64,000 bases of DNA from assembly GCF_002807685.1 (NCBI RefSeq), contig NZ_PEAX01000005.1, positions 1-64,000 of the forward strand. Direction: 5' to 3'. Source of the stretch: Neoalteromonas flava. GTDB taxonomy: Bacteria; Pseudomonadota; Gammaproteobacteria; Enterobacterales; Alteromonadaceae. A program made the translations under genes and the position numbers. The stretch's first letter is position 1, and the number at the start of each line of letters is the position of its first letter. Below are positions 45,726 to 53,602 of the stretch, piece after piece. The notes below the pieces were generated by a model, which was given only the letters and a program-made list of their open reading frames with translations, was not told the origin of the DNA and ran no database searches.

Positions 45726-46439
45726 TTACTCTATCGTTTTTAAATGCAGAACTTTGAGCAGCTGGGTTGCCAGTTGTTGACTCCAGGTTTGATATCCTTG
45801 AGTACTCGGATGAAAGCCGTCATGCGCCATCATGTCAGGTGTTTGGTTAACCTTGATTGCACAGTAATGATGCTTCGAATGCGCGCCGGTAAGGCGTTTA
45901 AGGGCAGTATCAAATGCGATTGCGCGGGCGCCTAAACACCATCTAAGCGGTTGTGGTAAAGCCGGGAAACAATGCATTGGTGGTAACCCACACGAGAATA
46001 CTTCAGGTTCATCAAACAAACGCTGAAGTTCGGTAAATAATGCGCTTTGTTCCCGTAGCCAGCGCTGTTGAGTATGGTTAGCGACGACATGATTAACCCC
46101 AAATACCGTGATAACAGCGGCAAAGTATTTGGTTGATACATCTTGCAACCAGTGCAAAGCATCGGCACTAGTCGCGCCTGTTCGTGCAACAAGCGTGATC
46201 GACACATCATAGGGTTTTAATCGACGGGCTAATTGACCTAATAATGCATCAGCTTGGGTAGAGGCGCCTACGCCAGCTGCCGACGAGTCGCCTATTAATA
46301 GGATTGGAAATTTCGCTTCGCGACTACCCCACTTGCGTGCACCATGTGGTTCGGGCAATACCGGTGTAATTTTGCGCACCTGTTTGCCCTGATAGAACAA
46401 AAGTGGTGCCAGTAAGCCTATTCGCAGGTAATGCAGCAT
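45726..46439 (-). CDS. SGNH/GDSL-type hydrolase
   Basis: The 237-residue protein has an N-terminal hydrophobic segment (LRIGLLAPLLFYQG). The SGNH blocks follow: LLIGDSSAAGVGAS (nucleophile Ser), VARTGATSADALHW, FGVNHVVANH (Asn) and HDGFHPSTQGYQ (Asp-x-x-His). It is probably a periplasmic or membrane-tethered esterase or lipase. It is transcribed towards prkB and divergently from ompR. The substrate is unknown. Confidence 0.88.
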   Translation of the reverse strand: MLHYLRIGLLAPLLFYQGKQVRKITPVLPEPHGARKWGSREAKFPILLIGDSSAAGVGASTQADALLGQLARRLKPYDVSITLVARTGATSADALHWLQDVSTKYFAAVITVFGVNHVVANHTQQRWLREQSALFTELQRLFDEPEVFSCGLPPMHCFPALPQPLRWCLGARAIAFDTALKRLTGAHSKHHYCAIKVNQTPDMMAHDGFHPSTQGYQTWSQQLATQLLKVLHLKTIE

Positions 46440-46550
46440 GCGCTTTAAACCTTATGTTTGACACAGGTTGTAACACTCCAGCGAAAGATTGTCGATAGCA
46501 CTGACTTTTTTGTTGCTCCGTGATGCTTTATAGTCTGATTAAGCATCTAC

Positions 46551-47291
46551 ATGGATACCACTATGGGGCAAGAAACTTCCAAGATTTTAGTCGTTGACGA
46601 TGATATGCGTTTACGCGCATTGCTTGAGCGTTATTTGGTAGAGCAGGGCTATCAAGTTAGGTCGGCTGCCAATGCTGAACAAATGGATCGTTTGCTAGAG
46701 CGCGAGAACTTTCATCTCATCGTGTTAGATCTGATGTTACCTGGCGAAGACGGGCTCTCAATTTGTCGTCGTTTGCGCCAGAAAGAAAACGATATACCTA
46801 TTATCATGTTGACCGCTAAAGGCGATGAAGTTGACCGTATTATTGGGTTGGAAATGGGGGCCGATGATTATCTTCCTAAGCCCTTTAATCCCAGAGAATT
46901 GCTAGCTCGCGCCAAAGCGGTACTGCGGCGCAAGGCCTCAGAAGCGCCAGGAGCGCCAAGTCAGTCAGAGCAGATTGTTGAATTTGGGAGTTATAAACTC
47001 AACTTGGCTACTCGAGAGATGAGCGATGATGGTAAGCCATTGAGTTTAACGAGTGGCGAGTTTGCGGTGCTTAAGTCTTTGGTTACTCATCCGCGTGAAC
47101 CTTTGTCACGCGATAAATTGATGAACCTTGCCCGTGGGCGTGATTATAGTGCACTAGAACGCAGTATTGATGTTCAGGTGTCGCGGTTGCGTCGTATGCT
47201 AGAAGTAGACCCAGCGAATCCTCGTTACATTCAAACCGTATGGGGTTTGGGGTATGTCTTTGTACCTGACGGTTCGGTACCTGGAGAATAA
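46551..47291 (+). CDS. ompR: Response regulator OmpR
   Basis: The 246-residue regulator has a receiver domain (ILVVDDDMRLRALLERYL, phospho-acceptor Asp in LIVLDLMLPGEDG, Lys in YLPKPFNP). Its winged-helix OmpR/PhoB DNA-binding domain shows LTSGEFAVLKSLVTHPREPL, ALERSIDVQVSRLRRML and YIQTVWGLGYVFVPDG. It is the cytoplasmic partner of EnvZ in osmotic and envelope control. An alternative ATG four codons on (MGQETSKIL) is possible. envZ starts 12 bases after its stop. Confidence 0.95.
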   Translation: MDTTMGQETSKILVVDDDMRLRALLERYLVEQGYQVRSAANAEQMDRLLERENFHLIVLDLMLPGEDGLSICRRLRQKENDIPIIMLTAKGDEVDRIIGLEMGADDYLPKPFNPRELLARAKAVLRRKASEAPGAPSQSEQIVEFGSYKLNLATREMSDDGKPLSLTSGEFAVLKSLVTHPREPLSRDKLMNLARGRDYSALERSIDVQVSRLRRMLEVDPANPRYIQTVWGLGYVFVPDGSVPGE

Positions 47292-47303
47292 CTAGCTTTA
47301 TTC

Positions 47304-48641
47304 ATGCGAATATTCCCTAAAAGTGCGTTCGGGCAAACCGTCTTTTTGATCGGCGCACTATTATTGATCAACCAGGTCGTATCCTATCTGGGCGTGGCGT
47401 ATTATTTCGTGCGGCCTAGTTATCAGCAAATCAGTGGCTTGATCGCTGACCAAGTAAACGTGATTTTGAATGAAGAGATCCATTTGCGCAGCCCCGCAGA
47501 GAAGCAAGCTTTCTCAGATCTGACGGATATTCATTTCTTTTCCGAGTCCGAAGCCAATCTTCAGGGTTTAGCTGATGCGACTTATTATTCATTTATTTCT
47601 AATGCGGTATCACGACGTCTGGAAACCAACGCGACGGTTATGATTGGCGTGCTTGAGGCCAATGCGAGAGCGGAAAATTGGGTTGTTTGGGTGAATACAC
47701 CGCGTGCTCCAGATACCTGGTTTGTATTACCGATGCAAGGTGTATCCAGTGGTGATTTGCCTCCCATAACCATTGTCTTAATGGTCATAGGTGTGCTTAG
47801 CGTATTAGGCGGGTGGCTCTTTGTCAGACGCTTAAATCGACCTTTGCAGGCGTTAGAGGCCGCGGCCATGGACGTAGGGCGAGGACACTTTCCCAAGCCC
47901 CTAGCGGAAGAGGGAACCAGTGAATTAATGGCCGTGACTAAAGCCTTTAATCGGATGTCAAAAGGGATCAAGCAATTAGAGGATGATCGTACGCTGATGA
48001 CGGCGGGCATTTCGCATGATTTGCGTACACCATTGACGCGCATTCGTCTTGCCACCGAAATGCTGCCCGAAGAACAGGATTGGGTCAAAGATGGTATCGT
48101 GCATGATATAGAGGACATGAACGACATTATCGACCAATTTATCGATTACGCGCGTCTGGATCACAGTGAACAACGTGAGCTCGAGGACCTAAACGCAATT
48201 ATTAATGAACTCGTGAACGTTCGTCATTTGGATGACGATCATCATATTGAATTGCACTTAACCGATGTACCCCAAACTTTCATGCGTAAAATTGCGCTCA
48301 AACGCGTGTTGGATAACCTGATCGAAAATGCATTTAAATATGGCAGTGCAGACATCACTATTAGCACCACATTAGATACCCGAGGCGCTATGATCATCTG
48401 TTGTGTACGCGACTTTGGGGCAGGGATTGAAGACGCTGACATCGAATCCTTGTTTTCACCTTTTGTGCGTGGCGATAAAGCGCGCGGTGCAGCTCATGGA
48501 AGCACTGGCTCTGGATTAGGGCTGGCAATCACCAAGCGTATTATTGATATGCATGGCGGTGAAATCAACATTGAAAATCACAGTGGTGGTGGACTCAATG
48601 TGTGTTTTACATTGCCAGTTGTTACTCATCATCAACAGTAG
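47304..48641 (+). CDS. envZ: Sensor histidine kinase EnvZ
   Basis: The 445-residue inner-membrane kinase has two TM helices (about 10-35 and 152-172) around a periplasmic domain. A HAMP domain follows ([20 protein letters not shown]), then the H-box [18 protein letters not shown] with the phospho-accepting His. The ATP-binding domain has [11 protein letters not shown] (N box), VRDFGAGI and [15 protein letters not shown] (G boxes). The H-box [16 protein letters not shown] is characteristic of EnvZ. It phosphorylates OmpR. Confidence 0.95.
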   Translation: MRIFPKSAFGQTVFLIGALLLINQVVSYLGVAYYFVRPSYQQISGLIADQVNVILNEEIHLRSPAEKQAFSDLTDIHFFSESEANLQGLADATYYSFISNAVSRRLETNATVMIGVLEANARAENWVVWVNTPRAPDTWFVLPMQGVSSGDLPPITIVLMVIGVLSVLGGWLFVRRLNRPLQALEAAAMDVGRGHFPKPLAEEGTSELMAVTKAFNRMSKGIKQLEDDRTLMTAGISHDLRTPLTRIRLATEMLPEEQDWVKDGIVHDIEDMNDIIDQFIDYARLDHSEQRELEDLNAIINELVNVRHLDDDHHIELHLTDVPQTFMRKIALKRVLDNLIENAFKYGSADITISTTLDTRGAMIICCVRDFGAGIEDADIESLFSPFVRGDKARGAAHGSTGSGLGLAITKRIIDMHGGEINIENHSGGGLNVCFTLPVVTHHQQ

Positions 48642-48718
48642 CTGAGACAGACACTAGTAATTCTGGCTTGTTTGGTCATACTGGTATTTGGAATTTATCT
48701 CCAATACAAGGAAACCTT

Positions 48719-50644
48719 ATGCAAATTGCCAAATTTCTCGGCGCCTCACTGATTTTTAGTTTTGCGCTTGCGGGTTGCGGTCAAGCTCCCCAAACGGAAT
48801 CTCCAGCGATAACAGACACCTCACTACCCGAGCAACCAGCTTTTAAACAGTATTCGGCAGAGGAATTTTTTGCTACGACTACTCTGTATGGTAGTTCTAT
48901 CAGTCACGATGGCAGTGCGGTTTTGGTCAACAGTGATGCCAGTGGCGTGTTTAATGCTTATCGTTATCCCCTGGATGGTGCAGAACCAACTCAGTTAACC
49001 TTTTCAACCGGCGATGCAGTAAGTGGCTACAGTTGGTTTCCAAATGATGATCGTATTTTGTACTCATCGGATCAAGGGGGTAATGAACTGAGTCACATCT
49101 ATGTGCTAAATGCGGATGGTAGCACGCAAGATCTTACACCCGGCGAGTCTCATCGCGCGACATTTTATGGTTGGCATGACAATGATGAACAATTCTTTGT
49201 TGCCACCAATGAGCGTGATAACAAAGCCATGGATCTGTACGTTTATAATATCGCGGATTTTTCGCGTGAACTGATCTTCGAAAATACCGCAGCGGAGGGG
49301 CTGCAGTCTATCAGCGGTGATGGCCGCTGGGTAATCATCTCAACCGTTCATAGCAACGCTAATGATGATTTATACGCAATTGACTTGGCCTCTGAAGGCA
49401 TGGTTAGAACTCACATTACTCCGCATGAGGGCAATGCAACTCATAGCGCATTTACCTTTACCCCAGACAATCAATTTTTGGTATTCGGCAGCGACCAAAA
49501 TAGTGAGTTTACTAAGGCTTACCGTTACAACTTGGCGTCGGGAGAGGTAATGCCTGAATACTCAGCTGATTGGGACGTGGTGTTCTACTATTTCTCAGAG
49601 AATGGAAAATATCGAGTAGCAGGTGTCAATGCTGATGCTCAAACACAATTAGATATCATTGAAGTAGAAACGGGTGTGCCGTTGACCTTACCAACGCTAC
49701 CGCAGGGAGATTTGCGCGGTGTTAACTTTTCCAAGGACGAAAAGCAGCTAGTTTTCTATATTAATTCGGACGTTTCTCCCTCGAATTTATATACCCATGA
49801 AATTGGTTCGACTGAAGTTGTGCGGCTAACCAATAGTCTTTCACCTGCGATGGATGAAGCGCATCTGGTAAGTAGTCAGATTGTACGTTATCCGAGTTTC
49901 GATGAACTCGATATTCCAGCCTTACTGTTTAAACCCAAACAAGCTAGTGCAGATAATAAAGTACCAGCGATTATCTTTATTCATGGTGGCCCAGGCGGCC
50001 AAACTCGCAAAGGATATTCAGCCTTATTGCAGCACTTGGTAAATCACGGTTACGCAATGCTAGGAGTGAATAACCGAGGATCTAGTGGCTACGGAAAGAC
50101 CTTTTTCCATTTAGACGACAAGCGTCATGGTGAAGATGATTTGCAAGATATCGTTTACGGTAAGAAATACCTACAGTCATTAGATTGGGTTGACGGTAGC
50201 AAAATTGTTGTTATGGGGGGGAGCTATGGTGGTTACTTGACCATGGCAGCAATGACATTTACCGACGAATTCCAGTTAGGGATTAATATTTTTGGTGTAA
50301 CTAACTGGGTGCGTACATTAGAAAGTATCCCACCATGGTGGGAGTCGTTTAGACAGTATTTGTATGATGAGCTGGGTGATCCTGCTACTGATAAAGATCG
50401 GTTATATCGAATTTCACCTTTGTTTCACGCACAAAATGTGAAAAAACCAGTATTGATTGTGCAAGGAGCAAATGATCCGCGCGTATTGCAGGTTGAAAGT
50501 GATGAAATGGTTGCGGCCATTCGAGCCAATAACATCCCAGTGGAATATATATTGTTTGAAGATGAAGGGCATGGATTCCGGAAAAAAGCGAATCGAATTA
50601 CTGCACAAGAGGCCTACTTGTCATTTCTTCAAAACAATCTTTAA
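48719..50644 (+). CDS. S9-family prolyl oligopeptidase-like lipoprotein
   Basis: The 641-residue protein is a predicted lipoprotein (SLIFSFALAGCGQ). The start is the ATG six bases after AAGGA; a longer open frame reaches back into envZ and is rejected. An N-terminal beta-propeller (about 50-380, WD40-like TolB repeats such as GSSISHDGSAVLVNSDAS) covers a C-terminal alpha/beta hydrolase domain. The triad is S502 in GGSYGGYL, D586 in GANDPRV and H618 in DEGHGF. It likely degrades oligopeptides at the outer membrane or in the periplasm. Confidence 0.93.
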   Translation: MQIAKFLGASLIFSFALAGCGQAPQTESPAITDTSLPEQPAFKQYSAEEFFATTTLYGSSISHDGSAVLVNSDASGVFNAYRYPLDGAEPTQLTFSTGDAVSGYSWFPNDDRILYSSDQGGNELSHIYVLNADGSTQDLTPGESHRATFYGWHDNDEQFFVATNERDNKAMDLYVYNIADFSRELIFENTAAEGLQSISGDGRWVIISTVHSNANDDLYAIDLASEGMVRTHITPHEGNATHSAFTFTPDNQFLVFGSDQNSEFTKAYRYNLASGEVMPEYSADWDVVFYYFSENGKYRVAGVNADAQTQLDIIEVETGVPLTLPTLPQGDLRGVNFSKDEKQLVFYINSDVSPSNLYTHEIGSTEVVRLTNSLSPAMDEAHLVSSQIVRYPSFDELDIPALLFKPKQASADNKVPAIIFIHGGPGGQTRKGYSALLQHLVNHGYAMLGVNNRGSSGYGKTFFHLDDKRHGEDDLQDIVYGKKYLQSLDWVDGSKIVVMGGSYGGYLTMAAMTFTDEFQLGINIFGVTNWVRTLESIPPWWESFRQYLYDELGDPATDKDRLYRISPLFHAQNVKKPVLIVQGANDPRVLQVESDEMVAAIRANNIPVEYILFEDEGHGFRKKANRITAQEAYLSFLQNNL

Positions 50645-50657
50645 TTTGTTAATATGT

Positions 50658-50686
50658 TAGCGTGCATAGTTGTTATGAGCACGCTA
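50658..50686 (+). terminator. Hairpin after the S9 peptidase gene
   Basis: TAGCGTGC and GCACGCTA form an 8-bp perfect stem with a 13-base loop, 14 bases after the stop. No clear T run follows, so it may be a weak or Rho-assisted terminator. Confidence 0.5.
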
Positions 50687-50751
50687 GCAAAATCACTGTA
50701 GTAAGAGTTGAAAGCTTAAGTTATTAGACCGTTTTAATAACCTTTTACCAG

Positions 50752-50781
50752 CCCGTGATCCCGGCGAAGGCCGGGATCTCC
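50752..50781 (+). repeat. REP-like palindrome, copy A
   Basis: A 9-bp perfect stem (GATCCCGGC at 50757-50765, GCCGGGATC at 50770-50778) surrounds the loop GAAG. CCGT precedes it and TCC follows. The order CGTGAT-stem-GAAG-stem-ATCTCC is the widespread bacterial palindrome pattern resembling CGTCATTCCCGC/GCGGGAAT elements. It points towards the GIY-YIG gene, in the same orientation as copy B. Confidence 0.8.
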
Positions 50782-50810
50782 TATAGACAAGGAGCTGTTA
50801 CAACAAATTT

Positions 50811-50838
50811 CCGTCATTGTGACGATAGTCACAATCAT
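50811..50838 (+). repeat. REP-like palindrome, copy B
   Basis: CCGTC is followed by an 8-bp perfect stem (ATTGTGAC at 50816-50823, GTCACAAT at 50828-50835) with loop GATA, then CATC. It has the same orientation as copy A, and the stem starts lie 59 bases apart. The stem bases differ from A but remain fully paired. Confidence 0.78.
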
Positions 50839-50937
50839 CTTGGTCATAATAGGATTGACTTAAATCCCTCCTGTTGATCAGGATAAGTAGTAACTCAATT
50901 GAATTATCATCGAAAGAAATCGTAGCAACAGAATTCG

Positions 50938-51231
50938 ATGATGAAACAACCTTGCGTATACATTATCACTAATACATACAATACAACCGTTTACATTGGC
51001 GTAACGGGCAATCTGATACAGCGTATATATCAGCATAAAACCAAACAAATTAATGGATTTAGCAAAAATTATAACCTTCAAAAATTAGTTTACTTTGAAC
51101 AATTCACGTCAATGGAAAATGCAATTCAAAGAGAGAAACGATTAAAAAATTGGCGCAGAGCTTGGAAAGATGAATTAATTGCTTCTATAAATCCGGGTTG
51201 GGAAGACTTGTACGAAATTTTGCTTGGGTAA
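50938..51231 (+). CDS. GIY-YIG domain putative endonuclease
   Basis: The 97-residue protein is a single GIY-YIG nuclease domain. The GIY-like strand is CVYIITN and the second strand is VYIGVTGN. The catalytic Arg lies in LIQRIYQHK and the metal-binding Glu in AIQREKRLKNW. The C-terminus NPGWEDLYEILLG is common to short stand-alone members of the UPF0213/YhbQ type. The gene is visibly richer in A/T than its neighbours. It starts with two ATG codons (50938 and 50941) without a strong ribosome-binding site. It is flanked by palindromic repeats in inverted orientation (A and B upstream, C 27 bases downstream), which suggests a functional or evolutionary link between nuclease and repeats. Confidence 0.9.
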   Translation: MMKQPCVYIITNTYNTTVYIGVTGNLIQRIYQHKTKQINGFSKNYNLQKLVYFEQFTSMENAIQREKRLKNWRRAWKDELIASINPGWEDLYEILLG

Positions 51232-51255
51232 AACTGTCTAAAGTTAGTTTATAAG

Positions 51256-51282
51256 AGGTCGTGACTTTCGTCACGATGACGG
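51256..51282 (-). repeat. REP-like palindrome, copy C (inverted)
   Basis: A 7-bp perfect stem (TCGTGAC at 51259-51265, GTCACGA at 51270-51276) with loop TTTC is followed by TGACGG. Read on the minus strand it gives CCGTCAT, stem, loop GAAA, stem, CCTC. It is thus opposite in orientation to copies A and B on the other side of the GIY-YIG gene. Confidence 0.78.
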
Positions 51283-51442
51283 TTCTTTGATGCTCCATAC
51301 GTCCGAAAAACGTACACTGCAGATAATTGAATTAGCATTCATGGCCCAACAACTTCAACGGTCAGGCCGAGGGTTAAAAAATAAATGATTAATGTGGTTA
51401 CACAAACGTTATCGAATTGACGCGGCGCAACGGCTACCTTAA

Positions 51443-51715
51443 TCACAACTCATTAATTTTGCGATTCAGCTCATAGCTGGGTTCAGTAACAATTCTTTCT
51501 AGTACTTCAATCCTTTCGCGCAGTGCAGCAAGCTCATCTTTAGAGTGCGAGGAAGCTGTAGATTGAACCGTATTGTTGGTAGCAATAAAAGGATTGTTAA
51601 CACGCCCGTTGAGCCAGTCGACTATGCGCCAATGATTGACTTTATCAAGCCAGCACAACCAAAGGCTAAAACTACAAACCGCTACAAATAGTGTGATAAC
51701 AAGTAACGTTGACAT
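51443..51715 (-). CDS. PspB-like small membrane protein with coiled coil
   Basis: The 90-residue protein has one N-terminal TM helix (LLVITLFVAVCSFSLWLCWL), a polar linker, and a C-terminal coiled coil (LAALRERIEVLERIVTEPSY then ELNRKINEL). That tail closely resembles the C-terminus of phage-shock PspB/PspC-type proteins. No pspA or pspC is near. AAGGAG stands before the ATG. It is divergent from the ECF sigma factor operon and may belong to an envelope stress response, an inference from fold and position. Confidence 0.72.
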   Translation of the reverse strand: MSTLLVITLFVAVCSFSLWLCWLDKVNHWRIVDWLNGRVNNPFIATNNTVQSTASSHSKDELAALRERIEVLERIVTEPSYELNRKINEL

Positions 51716-51737
51716 GATATTCTCCTTGCGTCAGTGT

Positions 51738-51765
51738 GGAACAGTCGGTTTATCGATATAGTCCG
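51738..51765 (+). promoter_or_regulatory. Putative ECF-type promoter
   Basis: GGAAC (51738-51742) and GTCCG (51761-51765) are separated by 18 bases, close to the GGAACTT/GTC layout of RpoE-type promoters. It points at the ECF sigma gene about 185 bases downstream, consistent with autoregulation. The match is short and could be chance. Confidence 0.35.
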
Positions 51766-51950
51766 TTGTGCGCGCAAATTATTACAAGTATTCAGAAAAA
51801 ATATTTATATGCGGATGAATTTTCCTGCAACATACTGTTTTTATTGTTTTATTTTCTCTGAAGTGGGAAGGTTTTTGAGATTGATCAGGTTTCATCAGCA
51901 GGTTCACTGCAAGACTCTAACTTTCGCAGTAGTGACCGCGGGACTAGTCG

Positions 51951-52445
51951 ATGCCGTTTGAAGAATTGCTGGCTGAGTATGGCCCAATGTTATCCAGGGT
52001 TGCGGCTACCTATGAGTCGGATCCGGAATTACAACGTGAGCTTACCCAAGAGATATGTCTTGCCGTATGGCAAGCAATGGGGGCTTTTTCGCATAAAAGC
52101 AGCTTGAAAACCTACCTTCTGCGCATCGCCCACAATCGTGCAGTTACTCATGTGAATAAGCAAGTTCGAGAGCCCAGCAATAATGCCATGGAATTCACCG
52201 AACTAGAGTTACCTGACAACGCGCATCAAAGTGCCGAAGCGGTTCTGGCGGAACAACAAGCAATTAATCAATTAGTCACTTTGGTGCGCAGTTTACCCAT
52301 TAATGCCAGACAAGTAATGACCTTAGCCATGGAAGGTGTTAATTATAATGATATTGCAGAGATCCTAGGGCTTTCTCCTTCCAACGTTGGTGTGTTGTTA
52401 AATCGCGCAAAACAGCAGTTAAAGAGTAAATTCCATGCACAATGA
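51951..52445 (+). CDS. ECF-type RNA polymerase sigma factor
   Basis: The 164-residue protein has sigma region 2 (LQRELTQEICLAVWQAMGAF, HKSSLKTYLLRIAHNRAVTH) and region 4 (RSLPINARQVMTLAMEGVNY, NDIAEILGLSPSNVGVLLNR), with no regions 1 or 3. The ATG has GGGA seven bases upstream. It overlaps the downstream membrane protein gene by 11 bases, the arrangement of a sigma/anti-sigma pair. The genes it controls and its signal are unknown. Confidence 0.93.
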   Translation: MPFEELLAEYGPMLSRVAATYESDPELQRELTQEICLAVWQAMGAFSHKSSLKTYLLRIAHNRAVTHVNKQVREPSNNAMEFTELELPDNAHQSAEAVLAEQQAINQLVTLVRSLPINARQVMTLAMEGVNYNDIAEILGLSPSNVGVLLNRAKQQLKSKFHAQ

Positions 52446-53037
52446 CCCTTTTGAAAAACAGCTCTCTGATTTGTGGCTTAAACAATCGGTGCCAGAAGTT
52501 GATGCGCAAGCCGTCAAACAGTCGCTCAGAAAAATGCGGCGCAAACAGCGCCTTTATGCTGCGTTGGATGTTGCGTCTGTCGTGGTCAGCCTGATCTTGC
52601 TCCTAGTATTTCGTGAGCGCTTTTCCTTGTTGGTTTTCTTAGCGTTACTTGCAGTTGTGCTTTTTAGCGGGATTTTCGCTGGGTACTTGTTGTATCTTCG
52701 ACGCTTTGTAGTATTTGATTCGAATGAAACTAGTGATGTTAAAACTCATTTGTCTTCATTGCTGCGACAAACTCAAAGCAATATTAAAATTGCCCGCGTG
52801 ACCCAGCACAGTTGTTGGGTTAGTTGGCTTGTGGTTTTAGCGATTTGGGGAATGATAGGTTTATCCGGAGAGCTGGCAAATGACGTGTGGGCGAGAAAGG
52901 CAGGAATAAGCAGTAGCGTGACATTTTTGCTGTTACTACCTATGTGGTTTTGGGCGCGTCAACGGGCACAAAAATTTACTCAACTGTATGCACAACTAAA
53001 AGCCCAACAACAAGGATTGGAAGATGCCAGAGATTAA
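52435..53037 (+). CDS. Multi-pass membrane protein, candidate anti-sigma factor
   Basis: The 200-residue protein has an N-terminal cytoplasmic stretch of about 40 residues (DPFEKQLSDLWLKQSVPEVD, QAVKQSLRKMRRKQ). Four TM helices follow, as two hairpins separated by a charged central segment (SNETSDVKTHLSSLLRQTQS), and then a C-terminal helical tail. The HxxxCxxC zinc motif of classical ZAS anti-sigma factors is absent. The tight overlaps with the sigma gene (11 bases) and with the carbonic anhydrase gene (14 bases) are the main argument for an anti-sigma role. Confidence 0.75.
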   Translation: MHNDPFEKQLSDLWLKQSVPEVDAQAVKQSLRKMRRKQRLYAALDVASVVVSLILLLVFRERFSLLVFLALLAVVLFSGIFAGYLLYLRRFVVFDSNETSDVKTHLSSLLRQTQSNIKIARVTQHSCWVSWLVVLAIWGMIGLSGELANDVWARKAGISSSVTFLLLLPMWFWARQRAQKFTQLYAQLKAQQQGLEDARD

Positions 53038-53602
53038 ACGTTTACTTGAAAACAATGAAGCTTGGGCGACCCGCACGCAGGCTGCTGATCCGACATTTTT
53101 TGACTTACTTTCGCGTCAGCAGAAGCCGGTTTATCTGTGGATCGGTTGTTCCGATAGTCGGGTGCCGGCCAACCAGATTGTTGATCTATTGCCGGGCGAA
53201 ATTTTTGTGCATCGGAATGTAGCGAACATGGTTGTTCATACTGACTTTAATTGTTTATCGGTTCTGCAGTACGCGGTGGACGTACTTAAAGTTAAGCATA
53301 TTATTGTTTGTGGACATTACGGATGTGGTGGTGTTGAAGCGGCCTTAACTCAACAAAACTTAGGATTGATTGATAATTGGCTTGCGCACATCAAGGACAT
53401 TTACCGCCAACATGAAAGCGAGCTAACCGCTTTAGACACTCACGAGAGAGCCAATCGCTTGTGCGAGTTGAATGTGATTGCTCAGGCTGAAAATGTTCGA
53501 CAAACTACGATCGTGCAAGATGCAATTGCGCGTCAACAATCGTTAAAAATTCATAGCTGGATCTACAGCTTACGCAACGGGCGAATAAAAGATTTGGGTT
53601 AG
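53024..53602 (+). CDS. Beta-class carbonic anhydrase
   Basis: The enzyme interconverts CO2 and bicarbonate with a zinc ion. The 192-residue protein has the zinc ligands and catalytic dyad at the same positions as E. coli Can: C42 and D44 in WIGCSDSRVPAN, H98 and C101 in VCGHYGCGGV. The ending (WIYSLRNGRIKDLG) is complete though slightly shorter than Can (220). It overlaps the membrane protein gene by 14 bases, so it is a member of the sigma factor operon, an unusual setting. Its stop overlaps that of convergent tamB by four bases. Confidence 0.94.
   Translation: MPEIKRLLENNEAWATRTQAADPTFFDLLSRQQKPVYLWIGCSDSRVPANQIVDLLPGEIFVHRNVANMVVHTDFNCLSVLQYAVDVLKVKHIIVCGHYGCGGVEAALTQQNLGLIDNWLAHIKDIYRQHESELTALDTHERANRLCELNVIAQAENVRQTTIVQDAIARQQSLKIHSWIYSLRNGRIKDLG

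Larger units (their letters stand above)
50752..51282. mobile_element. Candidate palindrome-flanked GIY-YIG element
   Basis: About 530 bases bounded by palindrome A on the left and palindrome C, in opposite orientation, on the right. Palindrome B and an A/T-rich GIY-YIG nuclease gene lie inside. The layout looks like a nuclease gene travelling with, or acting on, REP-like sequences. No target-site duplication could be established, and mobility is an inference. Confidence 0.35.

Noticed and set aside
47585-48127. 180-codon minus-strand frame inside envZ
   Set aside because: It is antisense to well-conserved kinase motifs and has no coding character of its own.
48602-48718. Longer start for the S9 peptidase inside envZ
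   Set aside because: The lipoprotein signal peptide begins at the ATG at 48719, which has a good ribosome-binding site. The upstream part overlaps envZ.
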